Source: Epiperipatus broadwayi
Taxonomy: Eukaryota > Onychophora > Udeonychophora > Euonychophora > Peripatidae
Reading direction: 5' to 3'
NCBI GenBank assembly: GCA_028023455.1
Contig: JAQFVV010006199.1
Span: 5,406,972-5,470,971 of the forward strand
Length of the DNA: 64,000 bases
Below are positions 35,641 to 48,279 of this stretch, in pieces. The notes under the pieces were generated by a model. The model searched no databases. It saw only the letters and a list, made by a program, of their open reading frames with translations, and had not been told where the DNA came from. Each line of letters starts with the position of its first letter. Position 1 is the stretch's first letter. Position numbers and translations under genes: made by a program.

Positions 35641-35838
35641 TATAAATAAAACAACAAATTCGATTTTATGCAAATCCTATAAACTAAACAAACATATATA
35701 ATATGAGATTTTAGCAAAATTAGGTGTACAAAGCTATGATTATGATACAAGTAATATTGAAAGTGCTAAGTTAGAATAAAAATATTTTAAACCATCAAAA
35801 ATTTTTCTGTTTTTAAATGATCAAATATTTATTATTTT

Positions 35839-38400
35839 ATTGCAATTAATGCAGAAAAAAGAGGTAAAAGTCTTTATTAATGTTATGATACACATTATAG
35901 GTCTAATATAAATTACAAAATTTTTGGAATGTATAAAATTAAGACCTATTTTGCAAATATGAAAGCATGTAGTTAGTCTCTAATGTATGCTTTCTTTACA
36001 GATTTAAGCTTTTGTGAGTGGTATTAAATAGCTGCAGCCAAGGGCTATAGAAGGCAAGTAGTCCATCAAAAACATTACCCACTATGTGGGAATTTTTACA
36101 ATGGTATATAGCATATTTGGACAGAATGTTTTCATTTTCATACTGAATACATTCACATGACTGCTCAAGTAATGGTTTAATTGCATTTTAGACAGATTTA
36201 TTGGATTACCAAAAAAGGATTAAAAGTTATTTATGAAAAATGATGGTAGTTTATGAGCTTTAGGAAATTACCACATAGTTGATTTTCAAACTTATGTTGT
36301 GGAGCCAGTTGATGTTTGGTCTGATTATAAAATATTCAGAGTGAGGAAAAATGTTTTGGAAGCCTCTGAAAATTATTAGATCATTGTCAATAAAGGATAT
36401 GGCTTGGTGATGGCTGAAAGATTTTGACATTTGCTTGAGGATGCAGGATTTTCTTGCAGCTCCATGGAGTACTCTACTTCAGACACTATATCAACCTACT
36501 TTTGAGTATTTATATTTTTAATTGTTTTTCAGGGATAGATAATATGGCTCTGAACTATGAGCCCCAGATTCTTAGATTTCAAAAAAGTAGCAACATATTA
36601 TTTTAAATGAATGAGAAATTGCAAAGATTTTGCTAGTATTTCATATTCAGGTTTATAGGCTCTTATAGTGTTTGAATTGAGGTAACTCTCTTAGTGTTCA
36701 TGCTGCATTGTGTACTTATATTCCAAGTGTGTGATTTTTATTCACAGGATTATGAGTAACTAACTATTCATTCTTTTAACTGGCTGATGCTAGCCAGATC
36801 CCTAGAAGAAATATTGAGCATATGGTTTGATATGTGAACTCTATTTCAAATAATAGTAATGCAAATGGTGAGCCCTCTGGAATACTATGACTAGGTTTTT
36901 AAAGATGTGGATAGACACATGCACTTTTTTAAAGTTTTGGATAGCTATTATCAGATTATTATGTTCAGGAGAAGTTTGGATATTGAAGTGAAAAGAAATT
37001 TCCAACTAAATAGATAAAAAGCTATTTTAAAGTTGACTTGGCATGCAACATAAGCTGTAATTCTGTAATAAAAGATTAGCTCAAGAGGCATGACGATTTT
37101 ATAGTATAATGTAAAGTAGATAGTTTTTCCAGAATAAATTTCATTATTCTTACAAAGAATTTTTTGATGAATGTTCTCAAAAGTAATAGTTTGCTAGTTG
37201 TTTGCAGATGGGTATGAGGATATTAAGAGTACTCAAAGAAAGTTAATTGTAGCATCTATGCAGAATGGGAACAATAGTGTAGACAAATGGCCATAGACAT
37301 TATTTGGATTAAAATCTACAGCTAAAAAGGTGTGTATTTCAAGATACATAATTACTTGAAGTATTTGTTGCTTTGTGATAAATTCTTTTAATGCAGTTAC
37401 ACACTATAGTGAATAGTCAACTGATTTTGAGTGACTGCTTTCATATTAGATTTTAAATGCTCAAAAATTTTTAATGTCAATATTGGTGCCAGAAAGAGAA
37501 GTGTTATCATTTAATAAAATAGAAATGTTAAAGGTATAAGATGGAGCATTTATAGTGGTTCTTAAAACTTTGAAAGATTTGTTTTGTTTTTTTTAATGTG
37601 TGCATTAGGCATTCTGGTTGTAAAGTGCTATCAGTTGGTTTGTTTAATTTTATAGTTTATAGATAAAAGCTTTGGCACTGATCATTTGTGAAAAGGCTTA
37701 AAGAGTTGTATCAATATCTTCAATATATTGTTTTATGAAATTATTTGAACAATAGCAGCAATTGTAAAAGAAAATTTTTAAAAAACAAGTATCAATTGGA
37801 GAGGAAGCCATGAAGCTGATAATAGTAATGATCTGTGATGATTATATTAAAAACATCATCTATTGTTAATTTAAATTCTAATGGAACCTATTATTTAATG
37901 TAAATTTATAGAATGGTGTGTTTTTAAAATCTGAATAATTTGAGATGGGTGAAATCTGTATAATTTGGATAGCTGAATTAAAGTTTTAAAATTGGATGAA
38001 GATGCAAAAAAGAGATGGGTGAAAGATGAAGCTTACCTCCAATAAATAAAATTGCCACAGAATGATACAAAAATGATAGCGTTAGCAGAATTGATTAAGT
38101 TTAAACTGTAATGTGGGTGGTAATTCATTATAAGAATAGTTGAAGTTATTACACAGGATAAATAGTTAATCCAGGATAATGTAAAATTTTTCTCTGGACA
38201 ATGAGAAGTGAACTGATTACATCCATGCCTTTTAGCTTGAGTATATTGTTATATGAGAAAAAATTTCTGGAACTGATGATTAAAGGAGAGAACAATTGCA
38301 TTTACAGTTGCGGTTTATGTTTAGTTTTGTTAATATGAAGTTAAATATAAATATACAATATTCAGATAATGTAAGATTCAATAATAATAACTGACCATAG
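35839..38400. other. Unresolved, possibly very old mobile-element sequence
   Basis: This stretch has richer sequence complexity than the surrounding AT-rich DNA (for example 36030-36500 and 37180-37560). Many short open patches occur, such as VNKGYGLVMAERF and LLEDAGFSCSSMEYS on the plus strand near 36390-36480. I could not match these to a family, and stops are frequent. Confidence 0.3.
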
Positions 38401-41400
38401 GAGATTGCATCCCATGACTCCTCTCATACTGAGCATCATTATGAATGTCTTTAAATTTAGCAAAATAAATCATAGTTATGCTCTGAGAATATATAATCAG
38501 ATTATTCAATTCATTCTTCATAATGTCTTCTTCTTGTAAAGTAATTATTCAATATCATTGAAAGAACACATTTATTTCTCTTTCTTTCTGATGAAAACAA
38601 ATAAACAAATATCAACAATTTTAAATTGTAATACATTTCCAAGCCATAACATTGTAAAACTCAATGTTAAAAAATGCAGAGTTCCATAAGAACTGCTTCT
38701 CCCAAAAAAAAAATCATTTGATCTAAATTCAACATAGTTGATATTTTCTGAATTTTTTTTTTTATATTCTCTATTTTGTTCTTTAAAAAAATCTATAAGT
38801 ATGATACTATTCATTTAAGGTTATCATTCAAACAACCATCAAAAAATATTTGTAATTAATATTTGTAATTAGCTATATTCGTTTTATAAAGATAATTGTT
38901 ATGGTTTTTACTAAAGCAATTAATTATAATTTTAAGATAAATTTCTTTTAATCTATCTTTTTGACATAGTTTCTCTTTCAATTCTATTTTAGAATTTGAT
39001 GTTATTGCATCTTACATTTTACTTTGGCTTTTCTCTTTTTTTTACGATTAAATAACTTGTCATGATATTCATTTCAATTCCAGATAACTCTCCACATAAT
39101 CTTTAAAAAACTTGTATTTTTCTGAATACAGTATACTTAATAATTTCTTTTAATATTCTTACAAACAGATTTTGATTGCAATAAAAGTCTTACATTCAAA
39201 GAGTTGTAAGACAATCTCTTGTAAATATCATTCTATTACCATTATTTTTCTATTTAAAATTATGGAAAAAGTAATCAATCTATGTTTTATTTCATATTTG
39301 AAAAAACAAGAACATAATTAATGAGCTATTAGTCTGTATATCTCATGTATAAAATCCATCACTATAAAAATATCCCAAATTTAACCAATAGTTTTAATTA
39401 TCTTCAATGTTTTTTAGCAAGTGAGCCATAATTTTATTTTGCAATCTTTTTTCTTATATTTTTATATATTAGTATATATAATTTTTATAAGAGATAGTTT
39501 GTTTCAATTTCTTCATTAAAATGTAGGTAGATGATATTTTGTTCAAGATTAATTCAATAAATGATAATGCATTTCAGTGTTTTATTCTTATTCTATATAT
39601 TTTTTGCCTTAAAATAAATGATCATTTCTTCACATGCAATTCAAGTTGTACTCTTGATAAATATTTTACATTTTATTTTTACAACTTTCAAATTTTATTT
39701 TTTCTATTTATCCAAATAACCTACACATGTTTTTTTAAGCTAATGATAGTTTTTTCCCCACAAAATCCAGTTAACTACTTCAACTTTATTTTTACTTTTG
39801 CCATTATAAAAAAAAAATCATATAATTAAAATAATAGTCTCTCTTGAAAGGATCATATTTTTTCTATTTTCAATGTTGTTTCCCAAAACCATGGATTTTT
39901 ATTTATAGAATATATTATTTTTTCCATTACAACTTTATTTTATACAAAGTCTAAATTCAATTTTTTATTAATTATTATTATCATATTTGGAAGGAGACAC
40001 ATTTGTTTTTACTCTCTATTTATTAAATACCATTAAAAATAGTTATTTGACTATGAAATGATGTATTTCTTAATTTTTATTTTCAATTTTCTAAATTATG
40101 ACTCTACTCTGGTCCCTGCCTTTTCTAACAGACGAATATCCCCACTTTTCTGATTTTTCATTAGTCTTCTCAACTATTAAAATTAAATAATCTTCTACTT
40201 GTTTTTTCTCAGCATCTTTGTACAGTTAAAATCATAATTTTCAATTTCATTTAAATTTCCCCAATTTCATTTGTCTTTTTTCCATATGCTGATCATTATA
40301 AAACCCTTTTTTTCTTAATTAGGTCCTTCAAAAACATTGTTAACAAATATCTGATTTGTTCTGAAAGAGCTCAATTTTTCTCTTACTTCTGAGCACTCAC
40401 TGTTACTTGAATAATAGGTTTTTTTAAATATAAATTGCTTTTAATTCTTTATTATTATTTGGGGTGAACTGTTCACAGACATTGTTTATTATAAGCTGAA
40501 ATAGCATATTTCTGAATGTGAAAGAAAATGTCTCCATCTGAAAATCAGACTTCAATGCACAATGAAGTCCCAATTATTAAGAACACAAACTATGAAATTA
40601 TAATATAAAAATTAACAAGATTTTATACATTAAATTTCGTTTAAAAATATATAAATCATCAAACAAAAATTCTGCATGGCATAGCTTATTTCCTTTAATT
40701 TAATGACATTAACGAATAAAAAAACAACTTTACTATGAATCTATATGATATATATATATAACAGTTATATAAATAAAATCTTTTTAATATTAAAAACTAT
40801 TTCTTAAATAAAGTTTTAATGAAGTAAAAGTTTAATTTAACATACCCCTACCCAGCTAATCATAATGATTTTGTACGGTTGTTTCCTAGATACACAGTCT
40901 ATTTTTACTCTTTCGTTATCCTTTAGGAGTTTTAAACAAAGTTGAATCATTTCAGTCTAGCCTTTAAACATATGGATTCAACCACAGAACGATAAAAACA
41001 AAGAAGTTGTTTAATTATTTTTTTTGTTGTTGTTGTTGTTGTTGCACAAATTTAAAATGTCAACTCAAAGTGACACGGAGAAGTCATGCTAATCATTATT
41101 TAAAATCTAAAAACAAATGCTGAGAGAAAAAATATAATATAAATTTGTAAACCAATCAGAAATAATCAACGTGATACAACGTTATATAAAAAAAATAAAA
41201 ATATTATTTTGAATAGTACGTATTGCATTGATCAAAGTTTTAAAGTAATAAATAAAACTGGTTGTTAAAAATACTAATTTTCACCGTAATGCGATTTAAT
41301 AAATAGCATTGGAATATTTAATTAACATTGAATTTTCAATGATGCTAATCAATGATAATAAATTATTGGGTCATTATATTACCCTATTTTGAGCACCACA

Positions 41401-41586
41401 AAATCGCTTTAGCCAGAAAAATTAAAACATACCCACTCATCTACCTATTTACTCTTCATCAACATCCTTTACCATTACTTCATTAAGATATTTAATTCAT
41501 ACATATTTCACGTGTTAATGGTAGATACTATATAGGTTAATACAAAACTTTGGAAAATTCATATAGATAGGCAAATATCTCACAAA
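38401..41586. other. AT-rich DNA, no gene seen
   Basis: T-rich on the plus strand from about 38900 to 40400, with no motif I can name. A (GTT)n microsatellite lies at 41024-41043. ORFs at 38572-38814 and 39539-39829 are low-complexity and unsupported. Confidence 0.4.
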
Positions 41587-41599
41587 TTAATTATTCTTT

Positions 41600-42560
41600 T
41601 TTATTATATGCATAGAAGTAGCTGGCAAAAATGAAAACATCCCACCATCAGCATTTTTAATTATTATCAATCTACTATAGGCTGAAGATCTCTCCAAGTT
41701 TAGTCTAGTTTCACAAACTGTAGCATCTTTTTTCCACAATACACCAACAAACTTCATTACTTTATTCATTCATCTTAAATGTGATCTCCCTTTAGATCCA
41801 TTACAATTTCTTGGAATTCAATTTACAACTTAAATTGTCAATTTGATGATCTCATCCAGCATTATGTCCAGTCCAACTCCAATCTAATCTCTCAATTCTT
41901 TCAATGATGGCAGTTATACTTATTTGTTCTCTTATTCATATATTGCCTTTTATTACTCCTAATATGAGTGATCTGAAGTCACTGTATTTTTATTCTGTTA
42001 AGTATCCAAGTCTTAGATTCATAATCAAGAATTAATCATGCAAGGTATGTTTCCTTTTAATATCAAGTTTTTATCTACCAAAAGTATTCCATCCTAGTTT
42101 AATTGTACAATTAATTTCAAACATTGTGTTTTCATCTGTATAAATAATCTGGTCAAGGTATTTATTGTTAACATCTAATTGGTGATTATTAGCTTTTATT
42201 TTTTTATTTCTCAGTAAATCTACAAAATTTTAGCAGTTATCTTTAATCCAAACTCTTGCAACAATTCTTGAAATTCTGGAACATTATCATCAAAATCAAA
42301 CAATCATCTGCAAAATATAGAGAACTTAAATAATCTCTATTTATTTTTTCTCCCTTAGTATTCCATTTTAATATACAAAAGACTTCTAATAAAACTTCTG
42401 TACAGAGTTTTGGAGATCTAGAATTATCCTGCTGTACACCTTCTCAATATTAATTTTCTTAGTATTACCTATAATTCATTCACTGCTGTTGCATTGTAAT
42501 AATGATTTGTCAGAATATGACTTATATTTTGATGATTCAATGCTAATACTAATCACTATT
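41600..42560 (-). pseudogene. Antisense RTE LINE copy A (3' part)
   Basis: On the minus strand it aligns with the RTE at 30115-33002 from just after the catalytic box to the C-terminal domain. Shared landmarks are GGAGTTGGACTGGACATAAT (near 41860-41880, the W-S-W-T-G-H region) and ATTAAACTAGGATGGAATAC (near 42080), matching 32480-32500. The segment around 42400-42560 corresponds to the sequence near the catalytic box. Heavily decayed. The 60-aa ORF at 41587-41769 lies at its downstream end. Confidence 0.7.
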
Positions 42561-43342
42561 TACATAAAAATAAATGATTTGTTTTAATATTATTTGCTGC
42601 TATTAAGTATAAATAAATAAATATCCAATTCATTTTGATTTATATGCTTGTTTAATATAACAATACAGGGCCTATAATAAAAATACATTTTTCATTTTAA
42701 GTAACAAAAATATAAAATAATATGCAAAAAAATTACTTGACTTTTATATTATTTGAAACTGTCAAGTCAAAATTGACTCCTGCAATTATATGAATTTTCA
42801 AAATAACATCATTTATTTGAAGTTTCACTTTCATAACTAGCACATTATTCCTAGTTTGTATAATGTATTATTTCTATTCCATTTCTGATCACTCTCTTCT
42901 TTCAGTTTCAATCATTTCAAACATTTTTTTTTTATAATGAATTAAATACCTTGCAATATAAGCAAATAAAAATTCAAGTGAAAGTTAAAATCCAATCAGA
43001 TTAAACATTTAGTCGTTCCCATTTTCCCCTCTATGATATTTTCAGAAGTTTTTCTAGCATAACAGTTCAAAAAAATTCCTACTTTTCCTATCCTTCTTTA
43101 CTAATCAACTTTCCATTCATATAAAATTACAAAAAATTATGAATATTTTTTCCCAAATATATAGGCATAATATTTTCTTTAAATATTAAGTCATTATTAT
43201 CAAAAGCACTCCATTCTACTTTAATTCTATGATTAATTTCATCCATTATGTTTCCATCTGCATTAATAATTGGATCAACATATTTGTAATTAACCACTGA
43301 ACATCACATGATCACTATTCTTTATGCTTACACAAGGTGTTG

Positions 43343-44009
43343 CAGAGAGGCTAAACTCTCCAAACAATCACACCATTCAGTACAAGCCAGAATAATCAAT
43401 GAATACAAAAAGTTTTGCGCATAAAATCACTATCTTGTGCATACTTATCCAATATCCCCAGACTTCTAGCTTATGGCTTTCATCAGTGAGGAGCCTTGAA
43501 TCTGAGAATACTGCAACTGGACTTTAGGATTTAATGCAACCTCTCACAGCCACCTTTTACCTTATTAGCTAAATATAAAGCTTTAAGTCCAAAATGAGAA
43601 CACAGTAATGTTTTCAACTTAATACCAATCCTGGATTATGGTGACAGTGCTTATTTAAAAACCCAAACCATCAAAAAGTATGGATGCTGAACTGAGTTCA
43701 AATCTATATTACTATACACATTAATGAGCTTGAATTAAAAACATTATTGTGTTTTTATTTTGGATTCAATGCTTTATAGTTAGCTAATAAGGTAAAGGTG
43801 GCTGCTGGGGTTGGATTAGATTCTAAGATCTAGGTGCAGTGATCTCAAATCCAGGGCTCTGCACTGATGAAAGCCACATGCTAGAAACTAATCCAGGGAT
43901 ATTGGATAAGTAAGCAAATAGATAAGGATTTATGCACAAACTTCTTGCATCCATTGATTACTCTGACTTGCACTAAGTGGTGCTACTGTTTGGAGATTTT
44001 AGCCTCTGT
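43343..44009. mobile_element. Foldback element FB1, copy 1
   Basis: The left arm (43343-43622) and right arm (43730-44009) are inverted copies beginning CAGAGAGGCTAAACTCTCCA and CACAGAGGCTAAAATCTCCA. Shared internal landmarks are TAATCAATG, GCATAAA, TTATCCAATATCCC, GGCTTTCATCAGTG and CCACCTTTACCTTATTAGCT. The loop is about 107 bp. No ORF is seen. It is inserted in the antisense RTE copy B. Confidence 0.85.
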
Positions 44010-44017
44010 GTATATTT

Positions 44018-44194
44018 GAAAGTTATAAAATGAAAATAAAAAAGTAAAGCAAAAACAAAAAAATGCTAAAAAGGCTCTCTAATTCATAACCATCAATCTA
44101 TTTTCTTCTACAAAAATCCATTGTAACATTACTTAAGCCTTTTTAGCATTTTTTTGTTTTTGCTTTACTTTTTTACTTTCATTTTATAACTTTC
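44018..44194. repeat. Long near-perfect hairpin, 59-bp arms
   Basis: Arms 44018-44076 and 44136-44194 are reverse complements with a single mismatch, around a 59-bp loop. Arm landmarks are GAAAGTTATAAAATG, GTAAAGCAAAAACAAAAAAA and TGCTAAAAAGGCT. It lies directly beside FB1 within the RTE copy. Confidence 0.92.
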
Positions 44195-46200
44195 ATTATA
44201 TTTCCCGAAGATCTAAAGCTTTATTTTCTAAAACATTCACAAAATCTGTAAAAAATTAGATGACCTAGATAATCTTCCACTTCTTTATCTTTCCATTTTA
44301 ATGTACAAAATATTTTCTGTAAAACTGCTGTAAAGAGTTTTAGAGATTTGGAATCACCATGTCATAACCCTTCTCAATGTTAATCTTTGTAACGCCATAT
44401 AATCTAGTCATTACTATTGCATTTTGATAAACATTTTTCTAAATATAAAAAATATTCCAGGATTATGCCTTGATAATCCAAAGCTTTAAACACTGTGAAA
44501 ATGCTTTTTCATAATCTTCAAATCCAAAGTATAATGACAATTCATATTCATTGATCATTTCTACACTTTCGCTTAACAATTGAATTTATTCCAATGTGCT
44601 GAAACCATTTTTTAATTCAATGTGTTCTTTTGGTTAGTTAGAATCCAAAGTTTATTGAGTTGTTTTGCAATTATCTTAACAGAAATTTTGTAAAAATCAG
44701 ATAAGTTTGTAATTTATAGTATCTTTTTTTATCATCTTTCTTAAATATCAATTTTTTAGATCATTTTTCAAATCATTTGGTACATCTTTATCATTTAGAT
44801 ATTTGATATATAACTTTATCAAAACTTTTTTTATTTCTATATGTACTTCTTTAATATATCAATAATATTTTCATCATTTGTTGAAGTTTTTCCATTCTTT
44901 ATTGTATGTCTCATCTCTTCAGAACTTTACAATAATTAGAGGATACTTTGTTTTCTTGTTTTTAATTACTACATAATTTTTTTATGGAATTCTTTCACAC
45001 ATTCATAATAGCATCTTTTTGATAACAGTTCAACTTTTTATCACTGAAAAAGACTTTATTTCCAACACTAAAATATTGTTTTACAACTTTTGAGATGTTT
45101 ATTCTCTTCTATGGCTTTCATTGCCATTAACAATTCATAAACAATTCTTCTTAATGGATTGCTTTTATCTTTGTTTTTTTTTTTTTTGTACATTGTCTTG
45201 ACTTGATAGAAAAAAATACTGGTAAGTTACAATTAATTTTTTATACCAGCTATTTTGCAGGTTTGTTCAACAATCATCTTCTTTTAATATTTTAAAAGGA
45301 CTTGCAAGTTTTAATTTAAATTTATTGGAGTGTTTCTAAGTTAGAAATATCAACTTTTAGTACTGTCATTTTAAATAGTTTTTGTCTCTAATTTTGCATA
45401 TCCTATATCTTATTAATTGATTATTATTTTCTATGTCGAATATATTAAGATTATTAAGATTTTAAAATATTTATTTTTTGTTAGTCAAAATATAATTCAA
45501 TTCTATTGTAAGTTTTTCCATATACATTTCTGTTTAGTATTTTTCTCAAAGAAAGAAGTCATAACATACAGTTTTTCTTCCACAGCTTGTGTCTTTTCTC
45601 AATTTTGTTATCATAATCAAATTTACCTACAACACTTTCATCTTTAATTGTTTATCAATTCCAGCATTAAAATCTTTCATGACTATTTTAAAATATTGTT
45701 TGGTCTTATCAAAAACACTTTGAATATCTATAAAATTTATATCATCACAATGAAAATCTATTGGGCATAACCTGAATTATCTGCAATTGGTATCTTTCAG
45801 TAATTTGAATAACTAATCTTGCCAATCTATTTGGCATACTATCAATTACACAATATTTTTCTCTTCTAATTTTTTATTTATAATAAATACCATTCTACTT
45901 GTGTGTTCAATATTTGTGCTATTTTTTGCAAAGTATATATCCACTTTTTAATTTATTTTTTTACCTTCTTCAAAATTCACAAAATGTCCCATTTAATATC
46001 AAATAATTTTTCTTTCATTTCTTGCTTCAGTTGTAAATATCTAAATAAAAATTTGTCACCAAGCAGCAGCATGGATTGCAGTCAAAACATTTTTAACATC
46101 CTTTGCTTTGATCAGCCAACTGAGCCTTTTGGGAACAAGGACTATTATTTATTTTTTTGCCTTGACTGTAAATATCTGTAATAAAAAATATTATTCTATT

Positions 46201-46299
46201 GTCAAGCCTTGGTGGTCGAGAGGTCAGCGACAGCTGCTTTACAAGCAGTTGTCCTGGATTAGTGGGTTCACTTCCCGGCTGATGCTATGACACATGAGA
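46201..46299 (+). mobile_element. Short tRNA-derived SINE, copy 1
   Basis: A roughly 99-bp unit with an A-box-like TGGTGGTCGAGAGG, an anticodon-arm-like GCTGCTTTACAAGCAG (TAC at the anticodon position) and a B-box-like GGGTTCACTTCCCGG. A tail ATGACACATGAG with an A run follows. It is flanked by an exact 18-bp target-site duplication AAAAAATATTATTCTATT (46183-46200 and 46300-46317). It starts GTCAAGCCTTGG, like the copy at 50613. Length and structure indicate a SINE made almost entirely of a tRNA head. Confidence 0.85.
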
Positions 46300-46545
46300 A
46301 AAAAATATTATTCTATTCACCTTCATCCTATCTCCAAGAAAACTCAACCGACATTTCAAATAAAACTACTGAAAAGAAAGGGAATGATGTTTCTTGATCT
46401 TAAACTCAGAGTCAAAAATCTAACATAACAGTTGTAATGACAAGAAAGTATTGAATGGACATTAGGAATTTATCCTGCATAGTTATTAAGATCTCAAAAA
46501 ACATCACAATGATCACTATTTCTTATGCTGGCTTATAACTGTTAT

Positions 46546-47057
46546 TAAAACAGGCAAAATTCTCCATACAGTATTGCCACTCAGTGCAAGCCATAATAAT
46601 CAATGGATTCCAGAAGGTTAGTGCATAAAATCCCCATCTAGTGCCTACTCATCCGATATCCCCAGATTAGTTTCTGGCTTGTGGCCTTCATCAGTGAGGA
46701 GCCTTGGATCTGAGAGCACTGCACTTAGATCTTAGGGTCTAATGCAACCCTCCAGCAGCCACCTTTTATCTCTACCTAACTACAAAACTATGAGTCTTAA
46801 ACTGAAAACACAATATTTTCAATCCAAGCTCACCAGCTTATATAGTCATATAGGTCTGAACTCAGTTCAGTATCAATACATTTTGGTGTCTTTGGTTCTT
46901 TAATAACCATAGCCACCATTATCCTATTAGGCCAATCTGGGGATATTGGATTAGTAGGCACTAAATGGGGATTTTATGCACTAGTCTTCTGGCATCCATT
47001 GATTACTCTTGCTTGCACTGAGTGGCAACACTATATGGAGAGTTTTTCCTGTTTTAA
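46546..47057. mobile_element. Foldback element FB1, copy 2 (asymmetric)
   Basis: The outer about 125 bp are inverted (46546-46668 with 46933-47057; landmarks TGCCACTCAGTGCAAGC, TAATCAATGGAT, GTGCATAAAATCCCCAT). The left side continues with the full FB1 arm (GGCCTTCATCAGTGAGGAGC, CAGCAGCCACCTTTT), whereas the right side has lost the inner half of its arm. It is the same family as 43343-44009. Both copies are preceded by a similar ATGATCACTATT-CTTATGCT sequence. Confidence 0.8.
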
Positions 47058-48279
47058 GTTCTCAAAAACAAATAAGAGGATCCTCTCAATTAATTGCAAA
47101 CTCCTTTCTACAGTCAATATAGTATGATCTATTTATATTATATCAGAAAATTTAATCTTGAGATATTGTGATTTTTTTTTTTACATTTTTACATTTTTTT
47201 ATTTTACTGCTTTTATTATAATTTTTATTACTCAAATAATTTTTTATGTTGTACAATTTTATTTTATTTTTCTTAATGTTTACAATTCTGACATTAGTAT
47301 ATATCAAAGGCTATTGTTTATTAATTTGGTTATCAAGTATTTCTATTTTTGAATAATTTTAATCTTTTAGCTCTTCATTGAAAGCTTGATAACTAACATT
47401 TTCTTTTAAAATGTGATTGAAATTCTTTAAAAATAATGATCATGTTATCTTTGTATAATTATTCTATATTTAAACATCATTGTTTAAATACAGAATTACA
47501 TTTAAATAAATAATCATAGAATTGTATAAATATTGTAATATTGTAAATCCCATTCTTTTTCTATTTTGCTAAAAAGAGAGATCAAATTGCATATATTTAG
47601 CCTATGTTTCTTGTTCAATTATTAATAGAAAGTTTGGTTTTATTAAATTTGAAGCATACTTGCTATTATTCTTTTAATATTGCCATAAAAAGTTCCAGAC
47701 TTAGGTGGAGCCAAAAATGAAGACTCACTGCTAAGTAATAAAAAATAAAAAATATGAACAATGCATGCCTAAGAGATTTATCCTCATTATTTGTCAGGTA
47801 AAAACTTAATCACCACTGAGGAGATAAAGTATGACATAATGTGATAATTTGTATTATAATTGGATTTTGGTGCTAATGCAGGAGACTTCTAATATTATTT
47901 CAGAAAAATGTTCTTATTTCCATACTATAATAATTGTCAAGTCATTGTTTACTTTAGGTTATTTATTGTTATAAAATCATTTTGGTACTTATCTCCACTT
48001 ATTGTATTTTTTTAAAATTTTTTGTTTATGTATCTCTAAAATTCACTCTCATTTGCTTCAATTACTTGCAATTAAAATCTGTAGATTGGCCACATACCTC
48101 TAATTATCTTTTCTTTAAAAGTATCAGTAAAAATAGGTACTATTTTTATTAGGATATTATCATATATTAATTATTATCTTATATTAATAAGTGATAATTC
48201 TAAATATATATATATATATATATCCCAGTAGTAACTATAGTTAATGGGATATTTCTGACACTAAACCTCATATTTGCAT
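47058..48279. other. No clear feature
   Basis: AT-rich sequence. Small segments near 47690-47900 have higher complexity and could be the 5' part of the LINE relic that follows. A TA microsatellite lies at 48207-48223. Confidence 0.4.

Larger units (their letters stand above)
34627..35838. mobile_element. Second PLE family: inverted pair of 3'-end fragments
   Basis: The left arm (about 34632-35038) and right arm (about 35438-35835) are inverted copies of each other. Shared landmarks are ATCATAGCTTTGT, CTCATATTATAT, TTTGCATAAAAT and AGATGTTAGAGA. Both encode the end of a GIY-YIG endonuclease related to, but clearly distinct from, the element at 23.3-26.6 kb. The arrangement (minus-strand endonuclease segment facing an inverted shorter piece) mirrors that element. 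No reverse transcriptase is present, so it is a 5'-truncated or deleted insertion. Confidence 0.75.
43020..46180 (-). pseudogene. Antisense RTE LINE copy B, interrupted by insertions
   Basis: The minus-strand order is endonuclease (46180 to about 45400), linker (45400-44700), reverse transcriptase (44700-44230) and post-catalytic region (43310-43020). Plus-strand text at 44490-44600 is the reverse complement of the FVDYEKAFDSI region of the RTE at 30115-33002. The text at 43185-43240 matches 32466-32520. A foldback element (43343-44009) and a hairpin (44018-44194) split it between reverse transcriptase and C-terminal parts. ORFs called on the plus strand here (for example 45417-45647 and 45903-46181) are shadows. 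Confidence 0.75.

Noticed and set aside
41587-41769. 60-aa minus ORF as a host gene
   Set aside because: It lies at the downstream end of a decayed antisense RTE copy and shows no domain.
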